DNA of 64,000 nt from PALSA-894 sp963757565 (GTDB lineage Bacteria > Pseudomonadota > Alphaproteobacteria > Rhizobiales > Xanthobacteraceae). Made by a program: the position numbers and the translations under genes. The notes beneath the pieces were generated by a model. The model was not told where the DNA came from and searched no databases. It saw only the letters and a program-made list of their open reading frames with translations. Of the stretch, positions 16,993 to 25,449 are shown in pieces. Location of the stretch: positions 124,001 through 188,000 of the forward strand of contig CAVWSB010000006.1 in NCBI GenBank assembly GCA_963757565.1, given 5' to 3'. How positions within the stretch are numbered: the stretch's first letter is position 1; each line of letters opens with the position of its first letter.

Positions 16993-18693
16993 ATGGGAGA
17001 GGCCGCCGAGAAGCCTGGCGAGTCCGATCATGGCGCGAGCCCGGCGATCGATTTCCGCACCGAACCTGCACGCTACCGCCACTGGAAACTCACGACCGAA
17101 GGCGACGTCGCGACACTGACAATGGACGTCGATGAAAAGGGCGGCCTGCTCGGCGGCTACGAGTTGAAGCTCAATTCCTACGATCTCGGCGTCGACATTG
17201 AACTCGCCGACGCAATCGAGCGGCTGCGCTTCGAGCACCCCGAGGTGAGTGTCGTCATCCTGAAGTCGGGCAAGGATCGCGTGTTTTGCGCCGGCGCGAA
17301 CATCCGCATGCTCGCGAGCGCGACGCACGCTCATAAGGTCAACTTCTGCAAGTTCACCAACGAGACGCGCAACGGCATCGAGGACGCAAGCGAGAACTCC
17401 GGGCAGAAATATCTCTGCGTTGTGAACGGCACGGCGGCGGGCGGCGGCTACGAACTGGCGCTCGCCTGCGATCACATCATGCTGGTGGATGACGGCTCGG
17501 CCACGGTGTCGCTGCCGGAATTGCCGCTGCTCGCGGTGTTGCCCGGCACCGGCGGCCTGACGCGCGTCACTGACAAGCGCAAGGTACGGCGCGACCATGC
17601 GGACGTTTTTTGCACCACCGAAGAGGGTGTGAAGGGCAAACGCGCGGTCGACTGGCGGCTGGTCGATGAGGTGATGCCGCGCTCTAAGCTCGACGAGTCG
17701 GTGGCAAGCCGCGCGAAGGAATTCGCGGCTCACAACAATGGCAAGCCCGCAGGGGGCATCGCACTCACGCCGGTCGAGCGAAACCGCGCGGCCGACTCAA
17801 ACGAATACAAATACGTTTCTGTCGAATTCACCCGCGAGAACCGGCTCGCAACGATCACGCTGCGTGGTCCAGAGGTTGCTCCGCCCTGCTCCGCGGTCGA
17901 CATGGTGAAACAGGGCGCGGCGTTCTGGCCGCTGCAAATCGCGCGCGAACTGGACGACGCGATCCTCGACATCCGGCTCAACGAGCTGGAGATCGCGACC
18001 ATCGTGTTCAAGTCCGAAGGCGACGCGCAACGCGTGCTGGACTACGACACGTTTCTCGATGCGAACACACAGCACTGGCTCGCGCGCGAAATCCGCCTGA
18101 AATGGAAGCGCGTGCTCAAGCGCGTCGACATGACCTCGCGCTCGATAGCGGCACTGATCGTACCAGGCGCCTGCTTTGCCGGGACGCTCGCCGAACTGAT
18201 CTTCGCCGCGGACCGCTCCTACATGCTGATCGGCACGATGCAGGGCGACAACAGCGCGCCGGCCGCGATCATGCTCGGCGACGTGAACTTCAACGGCGGC
18301 CTGACAATGAGCAATGGCCTCACCCGCATCGAAACGCGCTTCCTCGATGACGACGACGCGCGGGCCCGCGCGCAGGAAGAGGTCGGCTGTGTTCTTGAGG
18401 CAGAGGCCGCGGAGGAAATAGGACTCGTCACCTTCGCGCTCGACGACATCGATTGGGACGATGAGGTGCGGTTGTTCCTTGAGGAGCGCGCGAGCTTCTC
18501 GCCCGACGGATTGACTGGCATGGAGGCGAACCTGCGCTTCGCCGGCCCCGAAACGATGGAAACAAAGATCTTCGCGCGCCTGACCGCGTGGCAGAACTGG
18601 ATCTTCCAGCGCCCGAATGCCGTCGGTCCCGAAGGCGCGCTCACGCGCTACGGCAGCGGGCAGAAGCCCAATTTCGATTTGAAGAGAGTTTGA
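16993..18693 (+). CDS. boxC: 2,3-epoxybenzoyl-CoA dihydrolase (BoxC)
   Basis: 566-residue crotonase-superfamily ring-opening enzyme of the aerobic hybrid benzoate pathway (EC 4.1.2.44), releasing formate and 3,4-didehydroadipyl-CoA semialdehyde. The first crotonase-like half has VVILKSGKDRVFCAGANIRM and VNGTAAGGGYELALACDHI, which form the oxyanion hole, and PELPLLAVLPGTGGLTR. The second half has VPGACFAGTLAEL and MQGDNSAPAAIMLGDVNFNG. Length matches BoxC. A GGAGGT ribosome site precedes the ATG. boxB begins two bases after its stop, so both are in one operon driven by the promoter at 16919. Confidence 0.95.
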   Translation: MGEAAEKPGESDHGASPAIDFRTEPARYRHWKLTTEGDVATLTMDVDEKGGLLGGYELKLNSYDLGVDIELADAIERLRFEHPEVSVVILKSGKDRVFCAGANIRMLASATHAHKVNFCKFTNETRNGIEDASENSGQKYLCVVNGTAAGGGYELALACDHIMLVDDGSATVSLPELPLLAVLPGTGGLTRVTDKRKVRRDHADVFCTTEEGVKGKRAVDWRLVDEVMPRSKLDESVASRAKEFAAHNNGKPAGGIALTPVERNRAADSNEYKYVSVEFTRENRLATITLRGPEVAPPCSAVDMVKQGAAFWPLQIARELDDAILDIRLNELEIATIVFKSEGDAQRVLDYDTFLDANTQHWLAREIRLKWKRVLKRVDMTSRSIAALIVPGACFAGTLAELIFAADRSYMLIGTMQGDNSAPAAIMLGDVNFNGGLTMSNGLTRIETRFLDDDDARARAQEEVGCVLEAEAAEEIGLVTFALDDIDWDDEVRLFLEERASFSPDGLTGMEANLRFAGPETMETKIFARLTAWQNWIFQRPNAVGPEGALTRYGSGQKPNFDLKRV

Positions 18694-18695
18694 TC

Positions 18696-20150
18696 ATGAC
18701 CATGCACGACATCAAGGTCGATTACTCGACCACCATTCCAAACAATGTCGGGCTGACGGAAGACCGCCGCGTGCTCAAGGCGCTGGAGGTCTGGCATCCG
18801 GGCTACCTCAACTGGTGGAACGATATGGGGCCCGAAGGCTTCCAGGAATCGCTCGTCTATCTGCGCACCGCCTACTCGGTCGATCCACGCGGGTGGGCCA
18901 AGTTCGATTACGTGCGCATGCCCGAATACCGCTGGGGCGTGTTGCTTGCGCCGCAGGAAGAGAACCGCAAAATTCCTTTCGGCGAGCATTATGGCGAGGC
19001 GGCTTGGCAGGACGTGCCGGGCGAATACCGCGCGATGCTGCGCCGCCTCGTCGTCATCCAAGGTGACACCGAACCCGCATCGGTTGAGCAGCAGCGGCAT
19101 CTCGGCAAGACCGCGCCCTCGCTCTACGACATGCGCAACCTGTTCCAGGTCAACGTCGAGGAAGGCCGCCACCTCTGGGCGATGGTCTACCTGTTGCAAA
19201 AGTATTTCGGCCGCGACGGCCGCGGTGAGGCCGATGAGCTTTTGCGCCGCCGCTCCGGCTCGGAGGATGCGCCGCGCATGCTCGGTGCCTTCAACGAGGC
19301 GACGCCGGACTGGCTGTCGTTCTTCATGTTCACCTACTTCACCGACCGCGACGGAAAGATGCAGCTTCATTCGCTGGCGCAGTCGGGTTTCGATCCCCTC
19401 TCGCGCACCTGCCGCTTCATGCTCACCGAGGAAGCGCACCACATGTTCGTCGGCGAGACCGGGATTAGCCGCGTGGTACAGCGCACCTGCGATGCAATGA
19501 AAGAGGCCGGCATAACCGACCCGACGACCGACATCGCGAGGGTCCGCGCACTCGGCGTCATCGATCTGCCGACGATCCAGAAGAAACTGAACCTGCATTA
19601 CACGCTGTCGCTCGACCTGTTCGGCTCCGAGGTTTCGACCAACGCGGCGAACGCATTCAACAACGGGCTGAAGGGGCGTTATCGCGAGACGCAGATCGAG
19701 GACGATCATCAACTGAAGAACGGTACCTATCCGGTGCTCAAATTGGTGGACGGCGAGATCAAACGAATCGACGAGCCCGCGCTCACCGCGCTCAACATGC
19801 GGCTGCGCGACGATTACACGCAGGACTGCGTGAAAGGCCTGCTGCGCTGGAACAAGATCATTTCGCTTGCAGGTTTCGACTACAAACTTGTCCTGCCGAA
19901 CGTCGCGTTTCACCGCGCGATCGGCGAGTTCAATGCGATCTATGCGAACCCGGACGGCAAGCTGATCGATGAGGCAACCTGGGCAAAACAAAGGGGCGAT
20001 TGGCTGCCATCGACGGACGATGGCGACTTCATCGCATCACTGATGAGCCCGCAGACCGAGCCGGGCACATACGCCGGCTGGATCTCTCCGCCGAAGGTCG
20101 GAATCGACAACAAGCCGGGCGATTTCGAATACGTGAAGATCGAGACGTGA
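18696..20150 (+). CDS. boxB: Benzoyl-CoA 2,3-epoxidase oxygenase subunit (BoxB)
   Basis: 484-residue diiron oxygenase that epoxidises benzoyl-CoA (EC 1.14.13.208) with electrons from the reductase BoxA. The ligand helices are visible as VNVEEGRHLWAM (E156, H159) and LTEEAHHMFVGE (E246, H249). E126 and D217 have the spacing of the two remaining carboxylates. Length and the conserved opening (WHPGYLNWWNDMGPEGFQ) fit BoxB well. The ATG at 18696 follows the boxC stop by two bases; the ATG at 18702 is an alternative. boxA is not in this window and must be elsewhere, or another reductase serves. Confidence 0.95.
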   Translation: MTMHDIKVDYSTTIPNNVGLTEDRRVLKALEVWHPGYLNWWNDMGPEGFQESLVYLRTAYSVDPRGWAKFDYVRMPEYRWGVLLAPQEENRKIPFGEHYGEAAWQDVPGEYRAMLRRLVVIQGDTEPASVEQQRHLGKTAPSLYDMRNLFQVNVEEGRHLWAMVYLLQKYFGRDGRGEADELLRRRSGSEDAPRMLGAFNEATPDWLSFFMFTYFTDRDGKMQLHSLAQSGFDPLSRTCRFMLTEEAHHMFVGETGISRVVQRTCDAMKEAGITDPTTDIARVRALGVIDLPTIQKKLNLHYTLSLDLFGSEVSTNAANAFNNGLKGRYRETQIEDDHQLKNGTYPVLKLVDGEIKRIDEPALTALNMRLRDDYTQDCVKGLLRWNKIISLAGFDYKLVLPNVAFHRAIGEFNAIYANPDGKLIDEATWAKQRGDWLPSTDDGDFIASLMSPQTEPGTYAGWISPPKVGIDNKPGDFEYVKIET

Positions 20151-20158
20151 TGGTGGCC

Positions 20159-20189
20159 ATTCCGGCCGCGCGAATGCGAGAGCCGGAAT
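20159..20189. repeat. Short palindrome between boxB and boxR
   Basis: ATTCCGGC at 20159-20166 pairs with GCCGGAAT at 20182-20189. The sequence resembles half of the palindromic repeat inside boxR. It lies nine bases after the boxB stop and could act as a weak transcript end or be a degenerate repeat copy. No T-run follows. Confidence 0.5.
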
Positions 20190-20216
20190 CCGTGAACGCG
20201 AAATTGGGAATTGGCT

Positions 20217-21074
20217 GTGGCCGAGCAGACCGAAAACGATAGTGGCCATGGATTCCGGGCTCGCCGCGCGGCGGCACCCCGGAATGACCGCGGCGAAAAC
20301 GCTGCGCTCCTGCGCGCCATTGGCGTGCGGGTGCGTACGGAGCGGCTTAAGCGCGGGATGACACGCAAGATGCTGGCCGAGCAATGCCAGACCTCCGAGC
20401 GCTACCTGGCGCAGATCGAGCTTGGCGAGGGAAATCCGAGCGTTCTGGTGCTCGACTCGATCGCACGCGTGTTCGATCTCGATCCGGTTCAACTGATGCC
20501 GCCCGGCCGCACCCATGCGACGTCGGCGCGCGCCGTGAATCGCGCCCGGCGCATCGCACTGATAGGATTACGCGGCGCCGGAAAATCCACGCTCGGCGCA
20601 ATGTTGGCCGAACGGCTTGGCGCGCCGTTCATCGAACTCGACAAGACGATCGAGCGCGAACGCGGCGCACCGGTCGCGACACTGTTCGAGGTGTACGGGC
20701 AAGGCACGTTCCGCCGCTACGAGCGCGACGCGCTGGCGCGCCTGGTGACATCGAACTCCTCCGCCGTGATCGCAACAGCCGGCGGAATCGTCGCCGACGA
20801 GACGACGGTATCGCAGTTGCTCGACCAGGCGCACGTCATCTGGCTGCAGGCCTCGCCCGCCGAGCACATGCGCCGCGTCATGGAGCAGGGCGATTTCCGC
20901 CCCATGGCGCACAATCGCGATGCGATGAAGGACCTTGTGGCGATCCTCGATGCGCGCGCGGCGGATTACGGGCGGGCGCACGCGACGCTCAACACATCGG
21001 GCAAGAGCGCCGCAGCGTGCGTCGACGAGTTGGTGCGGATGTCGGAGGGCCTGTTCGCCTCTCCGTCATCCTGA
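20217..21074 (+). CDS. boxR: BoxR-type regulator: XRE helix-turn-helix fused to a shikimate-kinase-like domain
   Basis: About 285 residues. An XRE helix-turn-helix (RTERLKRGMTRKMLAEQCQTSERYLAQIELGEGNPS) is joined to a P-loop domain like shikimate kinase (IGLRGAGKSTLGAMLAERLG, then FIELDKTIERERG). BzdR/BoxR regulators with this design bind benzoyl-CoA through the kinase-like domain and repress box genes. The start is uncertain: GTG at 20217 (VAEQTEND) or TTG at 20211. A palindromic repeat at 20252-20285 is read in frame as GFRARRAAAPRNDRG between the N-terminal AEQTEND and the helix-turn-helix. The gene follows boxB by 66 bases, consistent with co-transcription and feedback control. Confidence 0.88.
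   Translation: MAEQTENDSGHGFRARRAAAPRNDRGENAALLRAIGVRVRTERLKRGMTRKMLAEQCQTSERYLAQIELGEGNPSVLVLDSIARVFDLDPVQLMPPGRTHATSARAVNRARRIALIGLRGAGKSTLGAMLAERLGAPFIELDKTIERERGAPVATLFEVYGQGTFRRYERDALARLVTSNSSAVIATAGGIVADETTVSQLLDQAHVIWLQASPAEHMRRVMEQGDFRPMAHNRDAMKDLVAILDARAADYGRAHATLNTSGKSAAACVDELVRMSEGLFASPSS
20252..20285. repeat. Palindromic repeat lying in frame inside boxR
   Basis: ATTCCGGG at 20252-20259 pairs with CCCGGAAT at 20278-20285, with an inner GCCGC/GCGGC stem at 20263-20267 and 20271-20275. This is the common alphaproteobacterial repeat usually found between genes. Here it falls between the first residues of BoxR and its helix-turn-helix, in an open frame. Confidence 0.7.
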
Positions 21075-21157
21075 GATACGAGCGAAGCGAGCCTCGAAGG
21101 ATGATCTCCGCTGGCCGCGCCTTCGAGGGCCGCCTTCGGCGGCCTCCTCAGGCTGAC
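21066..21157. repeat. Intergenic palindromic repeat between boxR and bfr
   Basis: The segment begins TCATCCTGAG, contains GAGCGAAGCGAGCCTCGAAGG and GGCCGCCTTCGGCGGCC, and ends CTCAGGCTGAC. The nested complementary pieces fold into a compound hairpin. It is the familiar repeat found between convergent genes in Bradyrhizobium relatives, and it occupies the whole gap between the two stop codons, so it may serve as a transcription barrier. Confidence 0.7.
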
Positions 21158-21159
21158 GG

Positions 21160-21648
21160 CTACTCCCCTTCTTTCCCCGGCTTGCCCATATGGCCCTGCG
21201 CGTAAAGCTGCACGCCCAGCGTCTCGACCAGATGAAGCTGCGTTTCGAGGAAGTCGATATGGCCTTCCTCGTCCTCCATCAATTGCTCGAACAGATCACG
21301 TGACGGATAATCCTTCACGGTCGCGCAATAGGTTGCGGCTTCCTGGTAGAGCGCGCGGGCGCCGATCTCGGCCTGCAGGTCGACCTCGAGCACTTCCTTC
21401 ACGTTCTGCCCGATATGCAGCGGATCGAGCACCTGCATGTTCGGAAAGCCGTCGAGGAAAATGATGCGGTCCACGAACTTGTCGGCGTGGTGCATCTCCT
21501 CAATCGATTCCTTGCGCCATTTGTGCGCAAGTTCGTTGAAGCCCCAGTTCTCCAGCAGCCGGTAGTGCAGCCAGTATTGATTGATCGCGGTCAGTTCGCT
21601 GCGCAGGCCCTTGTTGAGATAATCGATGACCTTGGCGTCGCCCTTCAT
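21160..21648 (-). CDS. bfr: Bacterioferritin
   Basis: 162-residue iron-storage protein of the ferritin superfamily that forms a 24-subunit shell with haem between subunits. The N-terminus MKGDAKVIDYLNKGLRSEL is diagnostic. Ferroxidase residues are visible in the SELTAINQYW, SIEEMHHADK and EDEEGHIDFLE helices. The conserved haem-ligand Met should be in the GFPNMQ segment. ATG at 21648 is preferred over an in-frame GTG nine bases upstream; AGGAG lies upstream. The next gene upstream on the same strand is bfd, its iron-release partner. Confidence 0.95.
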   Translation of the reverse strand: MKGDAKVIDYLNKGLRSELTAINQYWLHYRLLENWGFNELAHKWRKESIEEMHHADKFVDRIIFLDGFPNMQVLDPLHIGQNVKEVLEVDLQAEIGARALYQEAATYCATVKDYPSRDLFEQLMEDEEGHIDFLETQLHLVETLGVQLYAQGHMGKPGKEGE

Positions 21649-21765
21649 GGCCTGCACTCCTGTCGCAAAAGACCAGCCGAGCGGCCGGCACCTGCGAACT
21701 GTCCTAATGTGAAGGGGTCACGGCTTCAAGCGGCGAAGCGAGCCGGCATGCGCCAATACGCGAGG

Positions 21766-21999
21766 CTATTCGGCGGCGACGGGAAGCTCGTCGACGTGTG
21801 CGCAGGCAACCTCGCAGCCGCGCGCGCAGCGCAGCGTCTCATCCATGATGCGGCGAATGGTCCGCGCGCAACGTCCGCACTGCGGCGAGCATCCGAGGCA
21901 GCCGTACACCTGGTTGGCGGTGGCGGGCCGAGCCGGAGCGGTGTCAATGGCGGACCGCACGTCGCGGTCGCTGAAAACGTTGCAGGAACAAACAATCAT
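21766..21999 (-). CDS. bfd: Bacterioferritin-associated ferredoxin
   Basis: 77-residue [2Fe-2S] protein that reduces ferric iron in the bacterioferritin core to release it. The cysteine pattern MIVCSCNVFSD followed by GCLGCSPQCGRCART gives the CxC and CxxC ligands of the Bfd fold. The ATG at 21999 gives the family N-terminus; the same frame is open further upstream but lacks similarity. It sits 118 bases upstream of bfr on the same strand. No Irr- or Fur-type operator was recognised by eye upstream. Confidence 0.9.
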   Translation of the reverse strand: MIVCSCNVFSDRDVRSAIDTAPARPATANQVYGCLGCSPQCGRCARTIRRIMDETLRCARGCEVACAHVDELPVAAE

Positions 22000-22434
22000 T
22001 GGAACCGAAGTTCGCCTACCCGGATGGCCGATGCTCTGACTTAGGTCATCGTTTCCGGGGATGCAAAAGGCAAAAGCACTTCTTCGATGTATTCCAAAGT
22101 GACGGTAAATCCGGACCAACGTTGAACGGCATCGCCCGGTCATCCAAGACTATAAATCCTCTAAACTAATCGATACTGAATTGACCTGGGCTCTCCCGGC
22201 GCGACAATCGCGTTCCTCTTGAAATGACGGCCCGAGGGCCGGGATCTGTCGCTGTTTTTCGATCCCTTGCCGCGGCACACGGCGGCGATTCCGGCGACGG
22301 ATGACGCTCCGCGCGCCCAAAGCCGCGTCGCGCGCATCCCTCATCACATCTTCCTTCGCCTCGTGGGCGGCTGGCTCGCCGCGCTGACCGGGCTGCTCGC
22401 CGTCGTGCTGGCGATGCGCTGGCTCGGGGGCGGG
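22000..22434. other. 435-base gap without a supported gene
   Basis: This stretch separates bfd from the FAH-family gene. A plus-strand frame starting with TTG at 22267 runs to 22512 and includes a hydrophobic segment (RLVGGWLAALTGLLAVVLAM) that could be a membrane helix. It lacks a ribosome site, overlaps the end of the FAH gene and has no recognised relatives, so it is not called. A short GC palindrome (GGCCCGAGGGCC) lies near 22230. Nothing else was recognised. Confidence 0.5.
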
Positions 22435-23288
22435 TCAGCTCTCGTCGACCACCCGATTGCTCAGCGTCCCGATCTCCGGCACCGACAACGTCCACCACAT
22501 CGTCAGCCTTGAGCCAGCGCGGCGGATCGAAGCGCGCGCCCGCCCCGATCGGCGTGCCGGTCACGAGGATGTCGCCGGGCTTTAAGTGTGGTGAAGATCG
22601 TGATGTAGGCGAGCAGGTCGGCGAACGAGAAGATCAGGTTCGCAGTGGTGTCGTCCTGCCGCGTTTTGCCGTTTACCGTCGTGGTCAGATGCAGCGGCTT
22701 GTCCCACGCGATCTCGTCCGCCGTGACCATCCAGGGACCGAGGCTGCCGCTCGCGTCGAAGTTCTTGCCCTGCGTGACGTTGAATTTGGAATGCCGCGTC
22801 CACTCGCGCGCGGTGCCCTCGTTGCACAGGGTGTAGCCCGCAACGTATTCACGTGCCTTCTCCTTGGCGATACGGCGGGCTTCCTTGCCGATCACCAGCG
22901 CAATCTCGCCCTCATAGTCGAACTGCTGGGTGACAGCGGGCTTCACCAGCACCTCGCCCGAGCCGACGAACGAGCCGGGCGTACGGAAGAACATGCTCGG
23001 ATATTTCGCCGGTGCACTTCCGTCTTTGTATTCCTCGTTGCGATTGGCGTAATTCACACCGATGCACAGTATTTTTTCCGGAAACTCGATGGGGCGTTTG
23101 AGCGTGACGTCGCTCAAGGCGTGATCGGGCTTATCCTTCGCCGCTTGCTTCGCTTCTTCCAGAGCGCCCGCACGCAGCAGATCGAGCACGCTCGGATAGG
23201 GGAGCCGAAAGGAAAGATCGACAATACCGTCGCCCACCACGGCGCCGTAGCTGGTGCGGCCCCCGGCCGTGAATGTTGCGAGTTTCAA
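22435..23288 (-). pseudogene. Fumarylacetoacetate hydrolase-family enzyme, two one-base frameshifts near its end
   Basis: FAH-superfamily enzyme, about 284 residues when repaired. It has CIGVNYANRNEEY, the metal-binding FDYEGEIALVIGKEA and the signature WMVTADEI. Near 22581-22583 an extra T on the plus strand (TTT) shifts the frame. The next frame reads GDILVTGTPIGAGARFDPPRW and is shifted again near 22479 by one base, after which VPEIGTLSNRVVDES and a stop at 22435 follow. The start is TTG at 23288, with AAGGAA upstream. Beside hpaF, hpaE and hpaD it probably acts late in homoprotocatechuate breakdown (HpaG-like isomerase/decarboxylase), but FAH enzymes are varied. The two indels suggest sequence error. 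Confidence 0.78.
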
Positions 23289-23377
23289 TGCTAGATTCCT
23301 TGCCTTGAGGCGGCACACTGGCGCATGAACATGTGGAAAATCCTGCCCGCCGTCAACGCGGACAAACGGAGGACGCC

Positions 23378-23767
23378 ATGCCGCATGTGATCGTTGAATA
23401 TTCGGCCAATATCGAAGCCGACATCACGCCGCAGAAGCTGGTCGAGGAAATCCATCAGGCGGCAATCGCGAGTGGCATCGCCGAGCCGGTTGCGGTGCGC
23501 ACGCGGCTGAAGCGCCGCGAACATTTCCGGGTGGGCGACGGCTCGCCGGAGAACGCGTTCGTGCACATCGACATCCGCGCCCGCAAGGGCCGTCCGCTCG
23601 AACAAAAGAAGCATGCAGTGCAGACGATCTATGATCAGGCGAACAAGACGCTCGATCCGGTTTTCAAGGCGCGGCCGCTCGCGCTGACCGTCGAAATCCA
23701 CGAGATCGATCCCGAGACGCGGCTGCTGCGCAACGGCATGCGCGAACGGAATGCGGCGGCCGCATGA
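23378..23767 (+). CDS. hpaF: 5-carboxymethyl-2-hydroxymuconate delta-isomerase
   Basis: 129-residue tautomerase-like enzyme of the homoprotocatechuate pathway (EC 5.3.3.10). Pro-1 after Met (MPHVIVEYSANIE) is the catalytic base, and RTRLKRREHFRVGDGSPENAFVHIDI matches CHMI enzymes. ATG at 23378 has CGGAGGA just upstream. It is divergent from the FAH-family gene and overlaps hpaE by ATGA, so hpaF and hpaE are translationally coupled. Cytoplasmic trimer expected from the family. Confidence 0.88.
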   Translation: MPHVIVEYSANIEADITPQKLVEEIHQAAIASGIAEPVAVRTRLKRREHFRVGDGSPENAFVHIDIRARKGRPLEQKKHAVQTIYDQANKTLDPVFKARPLALTVEIHEIDPETRLLRNGMRERNAAAA

Positions 23768-25275
23768 GCGACGCGCTCGACAAGACGATCGCGCGCGCCG
23801 ACGGCTTCCTCAAGCGATTCCGCGACAAGCCAGTCGCGCACCTGATCGACGGCAAGGAGGACGCGGGCTCCGGCGCGACCTTCCAGACGCACTCGCCGAT
23901 CGACAATGAGCCGATCGCGACAGTGGCGCGCGGCGGCGCGGCCGAAATCGACCGCGCCGCGAAGGCCGCCATGAAGGCGTTCCGCACCGGCTGGTCGCAG
24001 ACGACGGGCGATCACCGGCGCAAGCTGCTGCACAAAATCGCCGACGCGATCGAGGCGCGCGCCGACGAGATCGCCTTTGTCGAGTGCATCGATACCGGGC
24101 AGCCGATCCGCTACATGTCGAAGGCGGCGCTGCGCGGCGCGGAGAATTTCCGCTTCTATGCGGACCGCGCGCCGTTGGCGAACGACGGGCTGTCGCTGCC
24201 GACCGACACGCATCTCAACTACACGATCCGCCAGCCGATCGGCCCCGTGGGGGTCATTACGCCCTGGAATACGCCGTTCATGCTCTCGACCTGGAAGATC
24301 GCGCCCGCGCTCGCCGCCGGATGTACGGTCGTGCACAAGCCGGCCGAATGGAGCCCGCTCACCGCGACGCTGCTCTCGGAAATCTGCCTCGACGCCGGCC
24401 TGCCGCCGGGCGTGCTCAACACCGTGCACGGCTTCGGCGAGGACGCGGGCCGCGCGCTGACCGAGCATCCCGACATCAAGGCGATCGGCTTCGTCGGCGA
24501 GAGCGCGACCGGTTCGGCGATCATGGCACAAGGCGCCGCGACGCTGAAGCGCGTGCACTTCGAACTCGGCGGCAAAAACCCCGTCATCGTGTTTGCCGAC
24601 GCCGATCTCGACCGCGCTCTCGATGCCGTGCTGTTCATGATCTACTCGCTCAACGGCGAGCGCTGCACTTCCTCGAGCCGAGCGCTCGTCGAGGCCTCGA
24701 TCTACGAGGAGTTCTCGAAACGCGCCGCCGAGCGCATGAAGAAGATCAAGGTCGGGCACCCGCTCGATCCCGCAACCGAGATCGGCCCGCTGATCCATCC
24801 GCGCCATGTCGACAAGGTGCTCTCCTACATCGGCGCCGCCGAGAAGGAAGGCGCCACCATCGTCGGTGGCGGGCGCGCCGGCGACAAAGGTAACTTCGTC
24901 GCGCCGATGCTTTATCTTGGCGCACGCAACACGATGAAGATCGCGCAAGAGGAAATCTTCGGGCCCGTTCTCACCATGATGCCTTTCGCCGACGAGCAGG
25001 AAGCGCTCAGCATCGCCAACGACGTGCGCTACGGGCTCGCCGCGTATCTCTGGACGAAAAATGTCGGCCGCGCGCATCGCTTCGCGCAAGGCGTCGAGGC
25101 TGGCATGGTGTGGGTCAACTCGGAGAACGTGCGCCACCTGCCGACTCCATTCGGCGGCACAAAATCCTCCGGCATCGGCCGCGACGGCGGAGACTATTCG
25201 TTCGACTTCTACATGGAGACGAAGAACATCGCGATCGCGCTCGACAACCACAAGATTCCGAAGATCGGGGCGTAA
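23764..25275 (+). CDS. hpaE: 5-carboxymethyl-2-hydroxymuconate semialdehyde dehydrogenase
   Basis: 503-residue NAD-dependent aldehyde dehydrogenase (EC 1.2.1.60). It has the cofactor loop GVITPWNTPFMLSTWK, GFVGESATGSAIM, the general-base Glu in VHFELGGKNPVIVF and the catalytic Cys in NGERCTSSSRALV. It oxidises the semialdehyde formed by HpaD. The start overlaps the hpaF stop (ATGA). The linked CHMI gene and downstream extradiol dioxygenase make the HpaE assignment better than a general aldehyde dehydrogenase. Confidence 0.9.
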   Translation: MSDALDKTIARADGFLKRFRDKPVAHLIDGKEDAGSGATFQTHSPIDNEPIATVARGGAAEIDRAAKAAMKAFRTGWSQTTGDHRRKLLHKIADAIEARADEIAFVECIDTGQPIRYMSKAALRGAENFRFYADRAPLANDGLSLPTDTHLNYTIRQPIGPVGVITPWNTPFMLSTWKIAPALAAGCTVVHKPAEWSPLTATLLSEICLDAGLPPGVLNTVHGFGEDAGRALTEHPDIKAIGFVGESATGSAIMAQGAATLKRVHFELGGKNPVIVFADADLDRALDAVLFMIYSLNGERCTSSSRALVEASIYEEFSKRAAERMKKIKVGHPLDPATEIGPLIHPRHVDKVLSYIGAAEKEGATIVGGGRAGDKGNFVAPMLYLGARNTMKIAQEEIFGPVLTMMPFADEQEALSIANDVRYGLAAYLWTKNVGRAHRFAQGVEAGMVWVNSENVRHLPTPFGGTKSSGIGRDGGDYSFDFYMETKNIAIALDNHKIPKIGA

Positions 25276-25297
25276 CTTGCGGCAGACGCTGGGCAAT

Positions 25298-25412
25298 CCT
25301 CTCCCCTTGTGGGTGGCGAGCGAAGCGAGCCGGGTGAGGGGTTTTCTTCGTGCACCAAAGCGACCCCTCACCCCCGCCCCTTCGGGGCGACCCTCTCCCT
25401 CAAGGGGAGAGG
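25298..25412. repeat. 115-bp compound palindrome between hpaE and hpaD
   Basis: The ends are 12-bp complementary arms, CCTCTCCCCTTG at 25298-25309 and CAAGGGGAGAGG at 25401-25412. Inside are GGGTGAGGGGT (25332-25342) and ACCCCTCACCC (25363-25373), plus smaller hairpins. It is a known type of rhizobial intergenic repeat. It fills most of the gap between two genes expected to be in one operon, so it may form an RNA hairpin in the transcript. Confidence 0.75.
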
Positions 25413-25449
25413 GTACGAAAGAACCGAGCGCCTGGAGACGCTGAACCAA

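Noticed and set aside
22267..22512. Small plus-strand membrane-protein gene
   Set aside because: One hydrophobic stretch is not enough; there is no ribosome site and the frame overlaps the end of the FAH-family gene on the opposite strand.
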